NCBI GenBank assembly: GCA_001661515.1
Contig: LUVW01000029.1
Location: forward strand, 155,071-219,070
Direction of reading: 5' to 3'
DNA: 64,000 nucleotides
DNA from: Capniomyces stellatus
Taxonomy: Eukaryota > Kickxellomycota > Harpellomycetes > Harpellales > Legeriomycetaceae
Under the pieces are notes generated by a model. That model was not told where the DNA came from, did not search any database, and saw nothing but the letters and a program-made list of their open reading frames with translations. Shown here piece by piece: positions 61,434-64,000 of the stretch (position 1 is its first letter; each line of letters opens with the position of its first letter). The position numbers and the translations under genes were made by a program.

Positions 61434-62058
61434 TTTGCATCTATTTCTATTCTATTGTTTTTGTCTTCCTTACTGCTTTTGCTTTTGCTTTTGCTTCCGT
61501 TGCTGTTTTTTTTTACGATTTTGATGTTTTTTTTTAAAGTCAAGTAAATTACAATTTATATAAAGAAATACATTTACATTGCCTTTTGGTTCACAGTTTA
61601 ATTTTTTTATTTGTTTGTTTGTTTTTACTTGCTAATTATTTGGTTTGATTTAGTCTCTTGATTTTAACCGACTCTATTTTTTTGTTTTTGTTTTTGTTTT
61701 TTTAAATGCTGATTGCAATTTATAAAATAAACAAACAATTCCAATAAAACAATTCAGATGGATTTAATCAACGCACTCTAAATGCCAACTACTTTGAACT
61801 AAAGTTGATCAACAAAGTTAAACCCAGCACTTTTCAACCCAATATTAACCACCTAAACCAGCTTCAAAAGTAGCAAGAAAGTAAGGCGGGGAAAAAAAAA
61901 AAAGGGGCCCAAATTAATAAACAACGATAATATTAATCAGTCAAAAGGTAGAAAGAAAAAAAAAATAGAGTATAAAGAAAACAAGGTCTATAAAAACAAA
62001 TACTAATAAATGAGAAACTAAAGAGAAACGGTTAATAATGAAAAAAAAAAGATGAATA
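61434..62058. other. Spacer upstream of the centrin-like gene and downstream of VTA1
   Basis: About 625 bases. TTTGCTT and TTTTTG repeats near the centrin-like start form a pyrimidine-rich stretch on the plus strand, that is, a purine-rich one on the coding strand. No supported gene; a minus frame at 61232-61543 is a shifted shadow of the centrin-like gene. Confidence 0.45.
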
Positions 62059-63646
62059 CTAGTGTTTCTTGGCAACACGGTAAGGACTTAGAGTGTTTAT
62101 CGCCTTTTCCAAATTATCCAACGCAGTGTTGACATCATCGTAATCAAGAGCACTGATAGCCCACCTTGCGTACTTTTGAACATCCCTAGTAACATTGAAA
62201 TCTAGTTCCAAAACACCATCATCGTTACTGTTATTGTTATTGTTGTTACTATTATTATTATTGTTATAATTGTTGCTGATGTTGTTGTTGTTTCTAACGT
62301 TTTTGTTTATGGAAAGGTTGGCAAAGGCTGATGTTGGCACTGAGCTGTTGGGTTGGTGTGATGGAGGGTAGTTTGGTTTAGCAGGGTGAAAAGTGTTGTT
62401 GTTGTCACTGTTGTTGTCACTGTTGTTGTTACTGTTGTTGTTCAAGTTGGGATATCCAAAATCCAAGGTATTCTTTGGACTAGAATTGTTTGAACTGTGT
62501 GGTAGTGTTGGTGGTGATTGTGATTGTGATGTTGGAGAGTGTTTGGGAAAGTGTTGTGAGTTTATTTTTGGTGGAGAAGGTAGACTGTAGATGTCGTGAG
62601 TATCGTCACGAGTACTTTTGTTGTCATGATCGTAGTCGTAGTCGTTGGTGTTGTCGTGGGTGTTGTCGTGGGCGTTGTCGTGGGTGTTGGTTGGTAGAAT
62701 AACAAATTCGTTACTTTGAATATCGTTGTTTGGTATAGTGGTGGTGGTGGTGGTAGTAGCATTGGTGTCGGCTGTGGGGTTTATGCTTGGGTTTTTTCCT
62801 TCTCTAATTGCGCGGATTATGGAAGCGGCTCTCCATTTGGCATATTTTATTTTTTCAGCAATCTAGAGTAAAAAAAAAAATGCAATTAATAAAGAAAGAA
62901 AAGGAAGAAGAAGAAAAAAACAGAACTGTTAAATAAGGTGGAAAATGTTGAATAAAGAATTGAGAATTTGCAAGATAAATGGAAAGAGAGAAAAAGAAAA
63001 TAGTCTTACGTTTGGTGGCAAATCACCAAAAACATTTAAAACGTCCATAAATTGGGATGAAATGATATAGTTTCTAGCGGTTTTTCTAAAGAATAAAATG
63101 GATAAAGGTAGAGTTAGCAGAAAGTAAATGTATAAATTCAAGAAAGAAAAGAAAGAAAAGTAAAGAAAAGAAAAAGTAAATAGAAAAAAGTAAAGGAGAA
63201 ATTACTGGGTGGGAATAGTTGTTCGATCTTCGTTATCGGCGTTTGCAAAGACTAGGAGAGAAAACTTGGATAGGTAATTTGCAGCAGCAGCGTTGTTTGT
63301 GAGTTCTAGTTTGTTTGGATTAGAAGCCTTGATGTCTTCGAGCTTGTCTAGCAACAGGGCCAAGTAATCCTGGGACTCTTTTGGGTTGTTTTCAGGAGTT
63401 ATGGTGAATGCGGTTTTCACAGCATAAAACAAGCCTGATATAATATGGTATATAGTATTATGGTTAAGGTAAATAGTGGAATGGATTTGGATTAGAGAGA
63501 CAATATATGGTAAGTAAGGAAGAGGAGGAAGGTTAATTTGACTTTTGCTTACAATAGTACGAAACTATGGGGTCTGGACCAGACATTTCCTTGCTTCTTT
63601 GAATGTATGGGGTTATTGAGACCAGGTCAGAAGGTATGGTATCCAT
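62059..63646 (-). CDS. VTA1: ESCRT-III/VPS4 regulator VTA1 (LIP5)
   Basis: Cytosolic activator of the VPS4 ATPase in multivesicular-body sorting. Four minus-strand exons, 63646-63553, 63434-63206, 63085-63010 and 62862-62059, phases 1, 2 and 0, give 400 residues. The tandem-MIT N-domain contains IQRSKEMSGPDPIVSYYCLF followed by AVKTAF, then LLDKLEDIKA and FANADNEDR, typical of VTA1. QFMDVLNVFGDLPPNIAEK follows, then the KYAKWRAASIIRAI helix (family: KxxYAKxKAxxI). A long Thr/Asn/Pro-rich linker separates it from the C-terminal VPS4-binding domain, QKYARWAISALDYDDVNTALDNL. The linker has Asn runs encoded by AAC/AAT repeats. Length is near the family norm. Identity is firm. Confidence 0.95.
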
Positions 63647-64000
63647 GTTTTATAGTAGAGTATGGTAATATAAAGAGGAATATAAATGTAAAGTAATATT
63701 TCAATATAAAACAGAAAAAGAAATAAGTAAAAGCACAAAAATCAAGTAAAGCTTTTGGTAAAGATGGAAGGATAGATTTTTTTATTCGAGTTATTGAATG
63801 TTAATAATATCAAGATGGAAAAACTAACCGAGTAAAATTAAAACAATTATGCAAAAAAAAAAATAGTTAAATAAATAAATAAAAAAAATATATTAAGAAG
63901 GGGAGTAAAAGGTATTTATCTAGAAGATTGAAGATGATGAATTAAAAAGATTAAAATAAAAAAAGAAGAAAGAAATAGGGGGAGGGGGGGGGGGGGGGGG
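63647..64000. other. Right-edge region ending in a G run
   Basis: 354 bases upstream of VTA1, purine-rich, ending in about 17 G (63984-64000). No gene. The terminal poly-G may be a low-quality sequence end rather than genomic. Confidence 0.5.

Overview
The window looks like nuclear DNA of a fungus. It is AT-rich, its genes are interrupted by spliceosomal introns (mostly GTAAGT/GTAAGA donors, short pyrimidine-A-G acceptors), and it encodes fungal-type proteins: a velvet-like protein, a desaturase fused to cytochrome b5, an AVO1/SIN1 TORC2 subunit, VTA1, PEX1 and RAD26. The low GC, Asn/Ser/Lys/Gly-rich low-complexity tracts and long gene-free spacers would fit an early-diverging lineage such as the Kickxellomycotina/Zoopagomycota. 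That placement is inference only, and no marker here settles it. I see no transposon, CRISPR array, rRNA gene or convincing tRNA gene.

Layout, left to right: SmD3 (1.3-2.0 kb, +); a velvet-like gene (2.6-3.2 kb, -); a 5.8 kb gene-poor stretch; a DAL5/allantoate-type MFS permease (9.0-10.7, +); an unassigned coiled-coil protein (10.9-12.8, -); another spacer holding the only ambiguous base; a tandem pair of GST-kappa/HCCA-isomerase-like enzymes (16.1-18.4, -); an eight-exon RCC1-repeat protein (19.7-21.7, +); a seven-exon VAMP7-type longin R-SNARE (22.1-23.7, -); RAD26/CSB (24.7-29.8, +); a spacer with a perfect 18-bp hairpin; UBC4/UBE2D (33.2-34.6, +, seven exons, the last contributing 5 coding bases); OLE1-type desaturase (36.1-37.3, -); an unknown Lys-rich two-helix membrane protein (40.7-42.0, +); MIC10 (44.2-44.6, +); PEX1 in ten exons (45.9-50.9, +); three small secreted cysteine-rich paralogues (52.1-54.3, +); AVO1/SIN1 (55.0-60.2, +); a centrin-like EF-hand protein (60.5-61.4, -); and VTA1 (62.1-63.6, -).

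Most genes are unrelated housekeeping functions: splicing, repair, ubiquitination, lipid desaturation, mitochondrial cristae, peroxisome import, TORC2 signalling and ESCRT/MVB sorting. Neighbours are not organised as a pathway. The two local expansions are the isomerase-like pair and the secreted cysteine-rich trio. The trio is the best candidate for lineage-specific or host-facing biology: copies 1 and 2 share exactly the same six-cysteine spacing, while copy 3 has lost one cysteine and gained another at a conserved Trp position.

Exon junctions were worked out by hand from splice signals, reading-frame phase and family similarity. Where all phases close to a family-typical length (SmD3, UBC4, VAMP7, MIC10, PEX1, VTA1) I consider them reliable. 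The velvet-like N-terminus and the second RCC1 intron are uncertain.
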